Shown: one piece after another, positions 32,789 through 42,107 of the stretch
How the letters are laid out: the number at the start of each line of letters is the position of its first letter
Position numbering within the stretch: position 1 is the first letter of the stretch
Source of the DNA: an uncultured Anaerolineales bacterium
GTDB lineage: Bacteria > Chloroflexota > Anaerolineae > Anaerolineales > UBA6663
Assembly (NCBI GenBank): GCA_937952305.1
Contig: CALFZO010000158.1
Location: 1 to 64,000 of the forward strand
Direction: 5' to 3'
Length of the DNA: 64,000 nt
Made by a program: the position numbers and the translations under genes
The notes under the pieces: generated by a model
What the model was told of the DNA's origin: nothing
Databases searched by the model: none
What the model saw: only the letters and a program-made list of their open reading frames with translations

Positions 32789-34222
32789 CTACGGCTGACC
32801 GAAGACCAGCGTGTAGTAGTTGGTCCACTCCGCGCTGGCGCTGACCGCATAGGCCACGCCGATGTCGGTGGCCGTCGGGAACAGAATATTATCATGGTGG
32901 ATCTGGCTGTTCATCCACCAATCGAAGGCGTCGGCCGGGGTGCCGCCGTAGTAGACGTTCTCGCGCGAGCTGCGGGCGTTGCCGCCATAGCCGGATTGGG
33001 AGATGCGCTCCTGAAAGGTCGTCCCGTCCGAGCCGCGATGCGGATTGATGCTGTTGATGCCGTTGCAGGCCATGTCCTGGGCGTGACGCCAGGCGGCCTC
33101 GCTCAGGGCCGGGTTAACGTTCAGCGGCGCCAGCCCGTTTTGGGCGCGCGCGCCGTTGATCTGGCTCAGGAGTTGAGCTTCGCCGGCCGTGTTGCGCGTG
33201 GTCCCGCAGGCGCCGCCGCCGCTGCCGCCGCCGCTGCCGCCAGACGCGGTCGCGCCGGCGCTCGCGCCGCCAGCCCCCCAACTGACGTCGATCCACACCC
33301 ACAGCGCGCCCGTGGCGGGCACACTTAGCCCGAAGCGTTGGCCGGCCGAGTTCTGGAACATCCAGCGGCCGATGTGGCTGCCGCCGTCGGCTGGCGCCGC
33401 CATGTCCACGGTGATTTCGACGTATTCGTTCGGCTTGACGGTGGGCAGCGCGGTGGAGAGCGGCGCGCTCATTTTGTCGCCGCTGTCGAAGACCAGGGTG
33501 TAGCCCTGCCACGCGCAGGTGCCGGCGTTCTGCACGCGCCAGGTCTTCTGGAACTTCTCGCCGGGATCAAACACCGTATGATCGGGGACGGTCACGTCGC
33601 TGTCGAACGCGGCCTTGTCGACGCAGTTGGCGGGTTGCGCGGCCGCGGGGGCGGTGGTGGGCACCGCCGTCGGCGCCGGCGCGTTGGTCGGCGCGGCCGT
33701 CGGTTCGGGTGTGGGGCTGGGCGCCGCCTGCGTGGGCGTGGCCGCGGCGCTGGTGGCGGGCGTGGCAGTGGGGGCTGGGCCGCCCGGCGCGCCCGCCAGG
33801 TTCAAGGTGGTGCTGAGGCCGTTGACGACCACCACGTAATCGCCGTTGGGCAGGCCGGCGACGTCAAGCGACACCTGGCGTTCGAACGGGGCCGCCACCG
33901 CCGCGCACGCGGCGCCCGCCGGGCGCGTCGTCGCCACCGTGACCACGAACGTCTGGCCGTTGCGCTCGGTCGCGATATCGGCCAACTCCGTGCAGGCATC
34001 CCCCAACGTACCCCGCACCGTCACCTGCGCCTGGGCGGACTGGACCGCCAGGGGCGCCACGGTCACCTGTTCCACCACGGCCAGTCCGCGCTGCGGCGGA
34101 CCCGTCACGACCGTGGCCGTGGCTGGCGCGGCAGTGGGGTTGGCGCCGGAGCAGGCGGCTAGAAAGAGGCTGGCGATCAGGGGGATCCAGGCAAGCGGCA
34201 GGCGGGCGGGACGGCGCGTCAT
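32789..34222 (-). CDS. Lipoprotein with NBR1-like Ig and CAP (SCP-like) domains
   Basis: The protein is 477 aa from ATG 34222 (AAGGA upstream). The signal peptide ends in lipobox LAAC (Cys24), then comes a small beta domain (about 40-150) and a Thr/Pro/Ala linker. An NBR1-type Ig domain (about 200-310) has the W-rich pattern KTWRVQNAGTCAWQGYTLVF. After a Gly/Ser linker the CAP domain (about 350-477) shows INGARAQNGLAPLNVNPALS, WRHAQDMA, HRGSDGTTFQERI, ENVYYG and IHHDNILF. The CAP site residues (His, Glu, Glu/His) are largely kept. It is cell-surface anchored; the function is unknown. Confidence 0.88.
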   Translation of the reverse strand: MTRRPARLPLAWIPLIASLFLAACSGANPTAAPATATVVTGPPQRGLAVVEQVTVAPLAVQSAQAQVTVRGTLGDACTELADIATERNGQTFVVTVATTRPAGAACAAVAAPFERQVSLDVAGLPNGDYVVVVNGLSTTLNLAGAPGGPAPTATPATSAAATPTQAAPSPTPEPTAAPTNAPAPTAVPTTAPAAAQPANCVDKAAFDSDVTVPDHTVFDPGEKFQKTWRVQNAGTCAWQGYTLVFDSGDKMSAPLSTALPTVKPNEYVEITVDMAAPADGGSHIGRWMFQNSAGQRFGLSVPATGALWVWIDVSWGAGGASAGATASGGSGGGSGGGACGTTRNTAGEAQLLSQINGARAQNGLAPLNVNPALSEAAWRHAQDMACNGINSINPHRGSDGTTFQERISQSGYGGNARSSRENVYYGGTPADAFDWWMNSQIHHDNILFPTATDIGVAYAVSASAEWTNYYTLVFGQP

Positions 34223-34361
34223 AGCAGGTTCCTTAAGGAGAATCAAAACACTCCCTTAAGACTGCCATGCTTGCCCGCCCGGCACAAGGGGACGGAGGTC
34301 ATCCGATTCGCCTGAAAATTGGAAGGCCGTTAGGGCCTGGCCGGCGGACAACGGGCTCCGC

Positions 34362-35624
34362 TTAGAAACGGTAAGCCAGGAGGGGGACCAACATCTCATC
34401 CGGCGTGAGACCGCCGTGGTGGCCGCGATACTTCGCCTCTGGGCGGCTGCGGTCGAGCCAGTAGACGGCCTCACCCGGGGCCGGCAGGACCACCAGGTTG
34501 CCCAGGCGTTCCAGCAGGCGCGCCGAGACCGGGGGCGGCCCGAACAGACCGTCGGCCAGCAGGTCGGCGGTGCGGCGGACCACGCCCCGGCCGGCGAGGG
34601 CACGCGCCAGCCGGCTCTCGACTTCGGCCAGGTGCTCGTCCCGGATGTACAGGAAAGTGTCCCGCGGCGAGCCGCCGAACAGCAGCGGCTGGCCGCGCCG
34701 ATTGGGCCGGGCCAGGGCGGGCAAATCGGGCAGGAGGGTGTTGAGGACGATGGCCGCCGCCGGGTCCAGGGTGGTCTGGCCGTGGTCGGCCGTGACCAGC
34801 AGCAGGGTACGCCGCGGCTGACCGCTGGCTGCGCGCAGGAACTCGTCCAGGCTGTGGAGCAGCGCGCGGACTTCAGCCCGCACTTGCGGCGAGGCCGGGC
34901 CGTAGTGGTGGCTGAGCGCGTCGATCGCGTCGAAGTACAAGAAGAAGTAGGCCCGGCCGCGCGCCGCTTCCCAATCCGCCCGCAGGTTCGTCAGTGCCTC
35001 CGGCCAGGTCGTGTAGGGCCGCAGGCGCGCGCCGCGCAGGACGTGCGTCGAGAACGCCGAGTGCGCGTAGGCTCGGCTCTGGTAGGCGTAGGCGGGCACG
35101 CCGGCCGCCCGGAGATCCTGATACACGGTCTGGGCCGGAAAGAGCTGGGCCGGCGTGATTCCGCGGCGTCGGAGCACGTCGCGCTCGGTCTCGCCGGCTG
35201 GGGAGAAGAGCAGCGGTGCGATGACGGCGTCCACGGCTGGCTCGTAGTAAAACCACTCATGGACGCCGCTGGCCGCGACGGGCAAGCCGGTGTGTACACA
35301 GGTCGTATGGGCGGCCGTGGTGGACGGGAACATGGACGTCATCTGGGAGACGACGCCGCCCGCCAGCATCTCGCGCAGGAAGGGGGCAGCCTCGGCGTGT
35401 TCCTCGAACAAACGCCAGCCGAAGGCGTCGATCAGGCACACGATGACGCGTTCGGTCCCGGTCTCGCCGTCCCAGGCCTCCGGCGGCAGCGGCAGCGCTC
35501 CGGCCCGGTCCGGCGCGCCCAGCAATCGCAGCACCGTGGCGGGCAGATGCGCGAAGCAGTAGCCGCCGTAAGCGGGGCGCACCTGGTCCGCGTTGACAGC
35601 GGCGAGGGATGCGCGGTTCAGCAT
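34362..35624 (-). CDS. Type I phosphodiesterase / nucleotide pyrophosphatase (alkaline phosphatase superfamily)
   Basis: The protein is 420 aa with no signal peptide. Metal and catalytic residues of the superfamily are visible: IVCLIDAFGW (Asp66), the nucleophile region MFPSTTAAHTT (Thr102/103), YFDAIDALSHHYG, LVTADHGQT and the terminal GHHGG. These enzymes hydrolyse phosphomonoesters, phosphodiesters or nucleotide pyrophosphates using two zinc ions. The substrate is unknown. It precedes the CAP lipoprotein gene by about 140 bp. Confidence 0.9.
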   Translation of the reverse strand: MLNRASLAAVNADQVRPAYGGYCFAHLPATVLRLLGAPDRAGALPLPPEAWDGETGTERVIVCLIDAFGWRLFEEHAEAAPFLREMLAGGVVSQMTSMFPSTTAAHTTCVHTGLPVAASGVHEWFYYEPAVDAVIAPLLFSPAGETERDVLRRRGITPAQLFPAQTVYQDLRAAGVPAYAYQSRAYAHSAFSTHVLRGARLRPYTTWPEALTNLRADWEAARGRAYFFLYFDAIDALSHHYGPASPQVRAEVRALLHSLDEFLRAASGQPRRTLLLVTADHGQTTLDPAAAIVLNTLLPDLPALARPNRRGQPLLFGGSPRDTFLYIRDEHLAEVESRLARALAGRGVVRRTADLLADGLFGPPPVSARLLERLGNLVVLPAPGEAVYWLDRSRPEAKYRGHHGGLTPDEMLVPLLAYRF

Positions 35625-35656
35625 GAACGCCGGCCGAGGTCCGGAGGCACGGCGCC

Positions 35657-36454
35657 CTAGCCCGGCTCTGCGGCGGCGTCCGCCTCAGCGCACTGAGCCA
35701 GGATGGCCTGCTTCAATTCCGCGTTGATGTCGAAGTGCCGGGCCAGGAAGGCCAGGATGGCGCGGGCGGCGGCGACGTTGTGCTCGTAGCCGGGCATGAA
35801 ATAGGGCAGTTCATGCGCCACGGTCGGGAAGCGCCGCTCAAAGCGCCGCTCGCTCACGAACGGGTCGACGTGGGCGGGTCCGGCGCGTTCCACCCAGTGG
35901 GCGAGCTCCACCACGCGATCCACAGCGTAGCCCTGGATGAAGCGCGCCGCCGACAGCTTCTCGCCGCGCCGGTGGCGGCCGAGGCCGACATACAGGTTGG
36001 TGAGGGCTTCGCCCAGCAGCCACTCCACGCTGCGTTCGGCCGGCGGGGCGGGCGGTTCGGCCGGGCTGGCGAGCGCCTCGTCGATGCCGGCGCGCTTCCA
36101 GACGATCCGGCCCGGCGCGTACGGGATCTGGCGCAACTCCGGCTCCTCGAAGACCGCGAACTCGCAGAAGACATCGTCGGTGAACAGGGCCTTATAGCCG
36201 TCCGGCGTGTTCTGGAAGCTGTAGGCCAGCGGCCCGGCGGCGCGCAGCCAATCCAGATTGTGCAGGTAGCGGGCTTTGTGGCCGGGCTCGACGATCACAA
36301 AGAAGTCCAGGTCGGAGAAATCGTCCAGGCGGTCAGTCTCGCGGCCGACCGAGCCGAGGCCGATGAGCGCCAGCGCGTGGCCGGTGCGTTCCAGGGCGCG
36401 GCCGATGTCATCCAGGCGGTTGAGCAGGAAGTGACGGGGCGGATGGGCGGGCAT
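35657..36454 (-). CDS. Nucleotidyltransferase-fold protein
   Basis: The protein is 265 aa from ATG 36454; a TTG at 36484 overlapping the upstream stop is an alternative. The pol-beta-like core has GSVGRETD (about 34-41) and DFSDLDFF (Asp48 and Asp50), matching the G-S...D-x-D metal site of minimal and aminoglycoside/lincosamide-type nucleotidyltransferases. The rest is helical (about 130-260). A small-molecule adenylyltransferase is possible; the acceptor is unknown. Confidence 0.8.
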   Translation of the reverse strand: MPAHPPRHFLLNRLDDIGRALERTGHALALIGLGSVGRETDRLDDFSDLDFFVIVEPGHKARYLHNLDWLRAAGPLAYSFQNTPDGYKALFTDDVFCEFAVFEEPELRQIPYAPGRIVWKRAGIDEALASPAEPPAPPAERSVEWLLGEALTNLYVGLGRHRRGEKLSAARFIQGYAVDRVVELAHWVERAGPAHVDPFVSERRFERRFPTVAHELPYFMPGYEHNVAAARAILAFLARHFDINAELKQAILAQCAEADAAAEPG

Positions 36455-36480
36455 GGCGGGTAGGGTGGCAGGAGCGCGGC

Positions 36481-36894
36481 TCAATCCGCGCGCACGTAGA
36501 TGGACAGGTTGCGATAGGGCCGCCCCTGTCCGTCGGCGCCGGATTGGACGATGGTCAGGCGCCGGCCGTCGGCGGAGAGGACGCGGCTGGCGTGGTTGAC
36601 GACCTGGCCGTCTTTCAGCGCGGTGCTGTCCAGGCGGCGGTCGTCCACAAATACCGACACGACGGTGTCGACCGCCGAGCCGCCCGCGTAGGGATGCGGC
36701 TGGCCGTCGGGGAGCAGGCTGTAAGCCAGGTGGTGGGCGTGGCCGTCGGCGCCTGTCCAGCGCATACTCACCTGGAAGCCAGCGCCCTCGGCCCGCAACT
36801 CATACGTGCCGTTAAGCGGCGCCAGGCCGAATTGGTAGTCGCTGTAGGCCGGGTCGAGGTGCCAGGTGCCGAAAAATGGGTCGCGTCGGGTCAA
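36481..36894 (-). CDS. Hypothetical lipocalin-like protein
   Basis: The protein is 137 aa and beta-rich. It begins RRDPFFGTWHLDPAYSDYQFG; the GTW start followed by alternating strands is reminiscent of lipocalin-like folds. No catalytic residues are recognisable. It is followed with overlap or a short gap by the nucleotidyltransferase gene, suggesting one transcript. Confidence 0.65.
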   Translation of the reverse strand: MTRRDPFFGTWHLDPAYSDYQFGLAPLNGTYELRAEGAGFQVSMRWTGADGHAHHLAYSLLPDGQPHPYAGGSAVDTVVSVFVDDRRLDSTALKDGQVVNHASRVLSADGRRLTIVQSGADGQGRPYRNLSIYVRAD

Positions 36895-37080
36895 GCGAGT
36901 TTCCCCTCACAAGCGGGTCACGTTAACGCGATTATCCCCGTTTCCGGGCTTCCCGGCAATTTGCCATGGGAGGTCAGAGTGGGTGCCCAGGCGCCGGTCA
37001 CCTGGACGAGATCGGCCCGCAGCGCGCGCACAGACCGGTCCCGGTCCACCGCTGTGCGCCTCGACCCGAGGTCCGGGGCC

Positions 37081-39030
37081 TTAGTCGCCGGCGACCGGGA
37101 GCTCCAGGTGGATGGGCTCGGCCGCGGCTGGCCGGCCGCGCTGGTGTTTGGGCTTCACCTCTGGGCACTCCCAGGCCTCGGCCGGCGTCTGCTCGCGCAG
37201 GCCCGTGAACTTGGGCAGGATGCCGCAAGCGAAGCAGCGCTCGCGGCAGTCCACGCGCGTCTGGCCGCGCAGGCTCCAGCGGTAGTCCTCCGCCAGATAC
37301 TGCTTTTTGACGGCCACGTCGATGTGGTCCCAGGGGAAGGTCTCATCGATCAGGCGCGGGCGGTGGGTGTAGAAACGCGGGTCCAGGCCGCAGGCCGCGA
37401 AGGCGTCCTGCCAGGCTTGAAAGTTAAAGTGCTCCTGCCAGGCGTCGAACTTGGCGCCGCGCCGCCAGCCCTCCAGGAGGACGCGGCCCAGCCGGCGGTC
37501 GCCGCGCGAGAACCAGGCCTCCATCTGCGTCTCCCGCGGGTTGTTCCAGCTCAGCTTGAGGCCCGGTCCGCGCAACTCGCGTTTGAGCAAGGCCTGCTTG
37601 GCCTCGATCTGCTCGATCGAGTCGCACGGCACCCATTGGAAGGGCGTGTGCGGTTTGGGCACGAAGGTGCTCACGCCGGCGTGGACGGTGGCCTTGTTGC
37701 CCAGGAACCGGCGCCCCTCCCACAGCACCTGCTTGCACAGGTCGGCGATGGCGCGCACGTCGTCCAGGGTCTCGGCCGGGTGGCCGATCATGAAATACAG
37801 TTTGACCGTGGTCCAGCCGCGCTCGAAGACGGCCCGGCAGGCCTCCAGCAGTTTCTCGGTGGAGATCGGCTTGTTGATGATCTCGCGCATCCGCTCGGTG
37901 GCGGCCTCCGGTGCGAACGTGAAGCCGCCGCGCTTGCTGTCCTTGAGCAGTTCCATCAGCTCTACGGACGCGGTCTCCAGCCGCAGCGACGGCAGCGAGA
38001 CTTTCAGGTTGCGCCCGGCGAAGCGCTCGCCGACCTGGCGCACCAGCTCCAGGATGTCGTCGTAGTCCGACGACGACAGCGACAGCAGCGCGATTTCTTC
38101 GAAGCCCGTGTTGCGCAGGCCGGCCTCGAGCGCGGCCAGCACCTGCTCCACCGGGCGCTCGCGGACCGGGCGCGTGATCATGCCGGCGTGGCAGAAACGG
38201 CAGCCGCGCGTGCAGCCGCGCATGATCTCCACTGGAAAACGATTGTGGACGGTGTTGATGTAGGGGACGATGAGCTTGGTCGGCGGCGGCGGCAGGAGCG
38301 GGACGATGCGCTTGAGCACCTTGGCCGGCGCTTCGGGCGTGGCCGGCAGCACGGCCGCGACGGTGCCATCTTCGTTGTAGAGCGGCTCGTACAGGGCCGG
38401 CACGTACACGCCCCAGATCTGGGCCAGCGCCTGGAGCAGGGCGGCCTTGTCGCCGCCGGAGGCCTTCCAGCGTTGCAGCGTCCGCGTGATGTCGAAGAGT
38501 ACGTCTTCGCCCTCGCCGATGACGAAGGCGTCGATGAAGTCCGCCATCGGCTCCGGGTTGTAGGCGGCGTGGCCGCCGGCGACAACCAGCGGGTGGCGGC
38601 GCGGGTCGCGCTCGGCCGCCAGCACGGGCAGCCCGGCCAGGTCCAGCAGGTTGAGGACGTTGGAGTAGAGCTGCTCGTACGGCAGCGACAGGCCGAGCAG
38701 GTCGAAATCACGGACCGGGTGCTTGGTCTCTAGCGAGTAGAGCGGCACCCCGGCGGCGCGCAGGGCCGCCTCCATGTCCGTCCACGGGCTGAAGGCGCGC
38801 TCCGCCAGCATGTCCGGGCGCTGATTGACCAGGTCGTACAGAATCGCCAGGCCGAGGTTGGGCGTGCCGAGGTCGTAGATGTCCGGGAAGGCCAGGCAGA
38901 CGCGGGTTTGGATGGCGGCGTCGTCCCAGTCCTTGACGACCGAATTCAGCTCGCCGCCCGTATACCGGCCGGGTTTGCTGACGTTGGGCAGGATGCGGTC
39001 CAGGGCCAACTCAATTTGCGCGGGGGTCAT
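37081..39030 (-). CDS. TIGR03960-family radical SAM protein with B12-binding-like N-domain
   Basis: The protein is 649 aa. The N-terminal part (about 40-200) has the FPDIYDLGTPNLGLAILY, VVAGGHAAYNPEPMADF and IGEGED motifs of cobalamin-binding-like radical SAM proteins. The [4Fe-4S] motif is CTRGCRFC (about 270-277). Downstream LSLSSSDYDDI and FAPEAATERMR follow the TIGR03960 pattern, and the C-terminus has cysteines in CRERCFACGI. It normally works with a DUF2344 domain, here encoded separately at 30920-31588. The product is unknown. ATG with AAGGAAG upstream. Confidence 0.92.
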   Translation of the reverse strand: MTPAQIELALDRILPNVSKPGRYTGGELNSVVKDWDDAAIQTRVCLAFPDIYDLGTPNLGLAILYDLVNQRPDMLAERAFSPWTDMEAALRAAGVPLYSLETKHPVRDFDLLGLSLPYEQLYSNVLNLLDLAGLPVLAAERDPRRHPLVVAGGHAAYNPEPMADFIDAFVIGEGEDVLFDITRTLQRWKASGGDKAALLQALAQIWGVYVPALYEPLYNEDGTVAAVLPATPEAPAKVLKRIVPLLPPPPTKLIVPYINTVHNRFPVEIMRGCTRGCRFCHAGMITRPVRERPVEQVLAALEAGLRNTGFEEIALLSLSSSDYDDILELVRQVGERFAGRNLKVSLPSLRLETASVELMELLKDSKRGGFTFAPEAATERMREIINKPISTEKLLEACRAVFERGWTTVKLYFMIGHPAETLDDVRAIADLCKQVLWEGRRFLGNKATVHAGVSTFVPKPHTPFQWVPCDSIEQIEAKQALLKRELRGPGLKLSWNNPRETQMEAWFSRGDRRLGRVLLEGWRRGAKFDAWQEHFNFQAWQDAFAACGLDPRFYTHRPRLIDETFPWDHIDVAVKKQYLAEDYRWSLRGQTRVDCRERCFACGILPKFTGLREQTPAEAWECPEVKPKHQRGRPAAAEPIHLELPVAGD

Positions 39031-39152
39031 CGGCTACTTCCTTGTATACCTGATAGAAACTGTCTGAAATTCATTATAACCCTGCTTGTCCAGGCTTTGG
39101 GGCTCGCAACATTGCCGACGAGCGGGTAGGGCACCGCGAAGTCGTTTTTGGA

Positions 39153-39182
39153 TTGACGCGCGCCGCTGGCGTATGCTATACT
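39153..39182 (+). promoter_or_regulatory. Promoter of tRNA-Glu
   Basis: TTGACG (39153-39158), 18 bp, TATACT (39177-39182). Five consensus matches in each hexamer. The -10 ends 13 bp before the tRNA. Confidence 0.8.
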
Positions 39183-39194
39183 CTCGCCGCTCTA

Positions 39195-39267
39195 GCCCCT
39201 ATCGTCTAGTGGACCAGGACGCGGCCCTCTCAAGGCCAAAACTGGGGTTCGAATCCCCATAGGGGCA
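39195..39267 (+). tRNA. tRNA-Glu(CUC)
   Basis: The tRNA is 73 nt and intron-free. The acceptor stem is GCCCCTA/TAGGGGC, the anticodon loop CTCTCAA gives CUC, and the T arm carries GGTTCGAATCC. The discriminator is A; CCA is not encoded. It is the only plus-strand gene inside a long minus-strand run. Confidence 0.96.
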
Positions 39268-39271
39268 CACC

Positions 39272-39298
39272 GGCGCAGCTCTTTGGCTGCGCCTTTTT
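39272..39298 (+). terminator. Rho-independent terminator after tRNA-Glu
   Basis: GGCGCAG (39272-39278) pairs with CTGCGCC (39287-39293) around an 8-nt loop, followed by five T. Confidence 0.92.
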
Positions 39299-39326
39299 GT
39301 TTCCAGGCGATCCGCGGGCGGGCGGC

Positions 39327-40121
39327 CTATAGCTGGGAGAGGATGACCGGCCCGGTCTCGGTGATCGCGATGGTGTGCTCGAATTGGGCCGAGAGCGCGT
39401 GATCGGCCGTGACCACCGTCCAGCCGTCTTTGAGCAGCTTCCAATCCGGGCCGCCGGCGTTGATCATCGGCTCGATGGTGAAAATCATGCCCGGCCGCAG
39501 ACGCGGCCCCTGGCCGGCCGGGCCGGTGTGCGGCACCGACGGCGGCTCGTGAAGGTTGCGGCCGATGCCGTGGCCGCCCCAGTCGTGGACCACGCTGAAG
39601 CCGTGGCTCTCGGCATAGGCCTGGATGACGGCGCCGACGTCGCTCAGGTGCCGGCCCACCTGCGCGGCTGTGATCCCGCGCCGCAGACATTCCTGCGTCA
39701 CGTCCAGCAGCCGTTGGGCTTCCGGTGCGATGGCGCCCACCGGGAAGGTCACGCAGGCGTCGCCACAGTAGCCGTTGTAGCGCAGGCCGATGTCGATGCC
39801 GACGATGTCGCCGGCTTTTAGGAGGCGCTTGTCCGGCAGGCCGTGACAGACCTCGTCATTGACCGAGGCGCAGATCACGCCCGGGAAGGGCGGGTGGCTG
39901 GGCGGGTTGCCGCGGTAGCCCTTGTACAACGGCTGGGCGCCGCGTTCCTTGATCAGGGCGGCGACCTGGTGATCCAGGTCCAGCAGACGCACGCCCGGCT
40001 GGATGGCGCCTTGGAGCAGATCGAAACACTGGGCCACGAGCCGGCCGGCTTCGCGCATCGCGGCGAGGTCGGCGGCCGACTTCAGGCTGATGTTCTGCGG
40101 TTTGGGTTGGGAGAATATCAC
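39327..40121 (-). CDS. map: Methionine aminopeptidase, type I
   Basis: The protein is 264 aa from a GTG start, with AAGGTC upstream. It removes the initiator methionine in the cytosol. Metal ligands of the pita-bread fold are visible: GIDIGLRYNGYCGDACVTF (two Asp), GGHGIGRNLHE (His), TIEPM (Glu) and the terminal FEHTIAITETGP (Glu). HDWGGHGIG differs slightly from the usual GHGIG context but keeps the histidine. It is convergent with tRNA-Glu. Confidence 0.96.
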   Translation of the reverse strand: MIFSQPKPQNISLKSAADLAAMREAGRLVAQCFDLLQGAIQPGVRLLDLDHQVAALIKERGAQPLYKGYRGNPPSHPPFPGVICASVNDEVCHGLPDKRLLKAGDIVGIDIGLRYNGYCGDACVTFPVGAIAPEAQRLLDVTQECLRRGITAAQVGRHLSDVGAVIQAYAESHGFSVVHDWGGHGIGRNLHEPPSVPHTGPAGQGPRLRPGMIFTIEPMINAGGPDWKLLKDGWTVVTADHALSAQFEHTIAITETGPVILSQL

Positions 40122-40174
40122 GGCGATGACCTTGTGGGCAGGCGGCCATTATACCGCCAGCCGCGGGCACCGCG

Positions 40175-42019
40175 TCATCCGGCGCGGCGCACCCGCCAGA
40201 TCTCGAAGCGCTCGTCGTCGAAGCCCTTGAGCGTGGTCATGTCCGGGGTGGCGCGCAAGCCGTTGACGGGGTCGGCCAGCAGGGCGGCCACTTCCGGATC
40301 CTGGCGCACTACCGTGGACAGCACCACCTCGCTGCCGTCGGAGAGCTCCACCAGGCGCGAGGCCGCGTTCACGGTTGAACCGAAGTAGTCCAGGCGCTGG
40401 TTCAGGGCCACGCCGATGCACGGCCCGGAGTGGATGCCGACCTTGAGCAGCAGCGGCCGCAGCGGTTCGGCCGGCGCGGCCAGGGTGCGCTGCGCGCGCA
40501 GGATGGCGCGCACCGCCGCCGCCGGCCGGCGGAAGACCGCCATGACGGCGTCGCCGATGTTCTTGACGATGGCGCCGTCTTCGGCCGCGATGGCGTCACG
40601 CAGCACGTCGAAGTGGTTCATCACCAGCCCGAAAGCCGGCGCGTCGCCGATCTCGCGGTACAGGCGCGTGGAGCCGCGCAGATCCGTGAACAGCACGGTC
40701 AGGCTGCCGACCGAGATCTGCTCGCCGGGGCGCAGCGCTTCGTTGGCGAACAGGTCGCGGAAGACCTGCAGGGCCGTGACGTCGGCGGCCAGCACGGCCT
40801 GGTCGCTCCAGGCCGCGCGCTCCAGGATCACGAGGTGCTCGCGGTCCGCGCCGTTGACGAGGCGCAGCGTGGCGCGCGCCGCCAGCGTTGGTTCGGCGGC
40901 CGGCCAGCCGGCCGGGTTCACGGGCACGGTCGCCGCGGCTTGCCCGTCGTCGGCGACGTTGAGAAACTGGCCGCCTGGCAGCTCCAGGGCGCGCAGACGG
41001 TAGCGGCCGGGCTCCAGGGCCGCGGTCAGGTCGCGCTGCTCACCGGGTTTGAGCAGCTGTTGGATGGCGATGTGCGGCGTCACCTGCGGACCGGCCACGC
41101 AGAACTCGGCCGCGACGACCGGCCGGATGGCAGCGTTCGGGTGAAAGGTGAGCTCCACCGAGCGCTCGAGGTTGGCCGTGTAGTCGATGTTGCAGGTGTC
41201 GCAATGCACGAGCGGGCGGCCGCTCACGTCACTCAAGGTGCCGGCCTGCAGTTGGGCGCCGCGGCAGTTCGGGCAGAGCACGTCCCAGCGGAAGTCCAGC
41301 AGGCCGGCGCGGGTGGCGCGCAGGCACAGCTCCAGCACCTCCCGGCGTGGCTTCCCCCACCGGTCGGCCAGCGTGTAAGGGCGCAGACGGGCCACCGTCT
41401 GGTCGTCGGCTTTCTCCAGCACTGTGAGCAACCGATCCACTAGGTCAGCCGGCTGGCCGGCCTGCGTCAATTGCGCGCGCGCGGCCGCCAGGCGTTCGCC
41501 GGCGCCGGGCGCTAACTCCACAAAGGCGGGCAGGTCCAGACGTGTGCCCCGGCTGGCGGCGGCCTGGTCGTAGCGGCGCACAGCGCGGTCAATCAGGCGG
41601 TAGTTGAGCAGGCCGATCTGGATGGGGATGGCGGGGACGCCCAGGAAGTTGGCGGGCGTGGCCCACACCTGATAGGTCAGGCGCGTCCCGTCGCCGGCTC
41701 GCGGCTCCAGTTCGGCCAGCATGCGGAACTCGGCCACGGGGTTGAGCGGGTGCGGCAGGTAGCGGCGCGCCACGCCGTAACGGACCGGGCGCACCCACTC
41801 AAAGGGCTGCTCGTCATAGTCCATGGCCACGCCGTAGATCGTCATGCGCAGCCGTCGGCGGGCGTTGTCCAAACGTTCGCCCTTGTCCAGCCGGTTCTGC
41901 ACGGTCGGCAGGCCGCTGTCGTGGTTCAGGCGGTCGGTATCGGCGACGAAGGGCCAGAAGGCCTCGGGTGTTGAGCGCAGATCCCAGACCCAGCGGAAAT
42001 GGACGGGACGATAGGCCAT
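40175..42019 (-). CDS. Class III adenylate/guanylate cyclase with SRPBCC and zinc-ribbon-like modules
   Basis: The protein is 614 aa from ATG 42019. The N-terminal SRPBCC/START-like domain (about 5-160; STPEAFWPFVADTDRLN) suggests a hydrophobic ligand. The middle region has two CxxC knuckles, CPNC (249-252) and CDTC (about 274-277), followed by a DUF5939-like beta domain. The C-terminal cyclase domain (about 430-600) keeps both metal aspartates: FTDLRGST and KNIGDAVMAVF. It also has the VNAASRL helix carrying the transition-state Asn and Arg. It should make cAMP or cGMP; which one is not clear from sequence. The protein is cytosolic. Confidence 0.88.
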   Translation of the reverse strand: MAYRPVHFRWVWDLRSTPEAFWPFVADTDRLNHDSGLPTVQNRLDKGERLDNARRRLRMTIYGVAMDYDEQPFEWVRPVRYGVARRYLPHPLNPVAEFRMLAELEPRAGDGTRLTYQVWATPANFLGVPAIPIQIGLLNYRLIDRAVRRYDQAAASRGTRLDLPAFVELAPGAGERLAAARAQLTQAGQPADLVDRLLTVLEKADDQTVARLRPYTLADRWGKPRREVLELCLRATRAGLLDFRWDVLCPNCRGAQLQAGTLSDVSGRPLVHCDTCNIDYTANLERSVELTFHPNAAIRPVVAAEFCVAGPQVTPHIAIQQLLKPGEQRDLTAALEPGRYRLRALELPGGQFLNVADDGQAAATVPVNPAGWPAAEPTLAARATLRLVNGADREHLVILERAAWSDQAVLAADVTALQVFRDLFANEALRPGEQISVGSLTVLFTDLRGSTRLYREIGDAPAFGLVMNHFDVLRDAIAAEDGAIVKNIGDAVMAVFRRPAAAVRAILRAQRTLAAPAEPLRPLLLKVGIHSGPCIGVALNQRLDYFGSTVNAASRLVELSDGSEVVLSTVVRQDPEVAALLADPVNGLRATPDMTTLKGFDDERFEIWRVRRAG

Positions 42020-42107
42020 GGCGTGTTTGCCGACCAGGCAGCCCGGGAGCGTCTGGGCTGTGGATGGCCGAAGTATAGGGAAGGAGGACGCGCCACGCAA
42101 CACCCGC

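Noticed and set aside
36544..38733. A 729-codon plus-strand open frame
   Set aside because: It lies opposite the radical SAM gene and the lipocalin-like gene; composition is typical of an antisense shadow.
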